Source: Victivallales bacterium (lineage in GTDB: Bacteria > Verrucomicrobiota > Lentisphaeria > Oligosphaerales > Oligosphaeraceae). Taken from it: 47,714 bases of DNA. The position numbers and the translations under genes were made by a program. The notes under the pieces were generated by a model. That model was not told the origin of the DNA. It was given only the letters and a program-made list of their open reading frames with translations, and did no database searches. Positions 47,700 to 47,714 of this stretch are shown here, piece by piece. The stretch spans positions 1-47,714 of the forward strand of contig JAFRLI010000277.1 in assembly GCA_017431255.1 (NCBI GenBank), in the 5' to 3' direction. Positions within the stretch are counted from its first letter, which is position 1, and each line of letters starts with the position of its first letter.

Positions 47700-47714
47700 A
47701 GCGGTGGCAGGGCA

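Overview
The window looks like chromosomal DNA from a GC-rich anaerobe, most likely of the Verrucomicrobiota / Lentisphaerota / Kiritimatiellota side of the PVC group. This placement is inferred from a combination of genes: type III glutamine synthetase, a Bacteroidetes-style PurF, an Rpn-family nuclease, a very large secreted GH2-like enzyme beside a 'xanthan lyase-like' FAD oxidoreductase, and secreted proteins with chitobiase-C-terminal-like repeats. No rRNA or tRNA was seen, so the placement is not firm.

Layout. 1-3130 (minus strand): the start of a hybrid sensor histidine kinase cut by the left edge, and an M29/NicX-like metalloenzyme with a clear sigma-70 promoter. 3220-4390: a gene-free stretch with a degenerate tandem array (heptamer core CCACTAA) and a small inverted-repeat element. 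4444-6504: a DUF1810 / PARG-type macrodomain fusion whose linker is encoded by a repeated palindromic element, then a small membrane protein. 6650-10703: two tandem paralogous secreted proteins. 10749-12257 (minus): a NifA-like sigma-54 activator. 12819-13829: an Rpn nuclease.

13875-33192 is the core of the window: a nitrogen and glutamine island built on one divergent control region (about 25403-25699). Leftward run glnA (type III), glnK, amtB, purF, carA, pyrG and carB; rightward run gltB, gltD and asnB. Both arms start at near-perfect sigma-54 promoters (TTGGCAC-N5-TTGCT and TTGGCAC-N5-CTGCA). Between them lie two similar 17-bp dyads 31 bp apart, the geometry expected of a shared enhancer. 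Ammonium is taken up by AmtB and sensed by GlnK, fixed by GlnA and GltBD, and spent as glutamine by PurF, CarAB, PyrG and AsnB. The NifA-like protein at 10749 is the obvious candidate activator; no nitrogenase gene is visible.

33193-33749 holds a strong terminator, another palindromic element, and a promoter with a hairpin-rich leader. 33750-39197 (plus) encodes 5-formyl-THF cyclo-ligase, RNase Y, a sugar-type nucleotidyltransferase, an ASKHA/ROK-like kinase and a two-module protein of unknown function. 39217-44989 (minus) is a secreted GH2-like protein of 1440 residues and an FAD oxidoreductase. 45260-47367 (minus) is a tight set: DUF2752 protein, family 2 glycosyltransferase, MarC-family protein, small membrane protein. 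The right end has a further copy of the palindromic element and two copies of a perfect palindrome that may begin a repeat array.

Repeats are the most distinctive theme. At least four copies of an element with ends like GAGGTAATTGCAAAACT are present, one of them inside a gene. The CCACTAA heptamer recurs as the whole glnA-glnK spacer.
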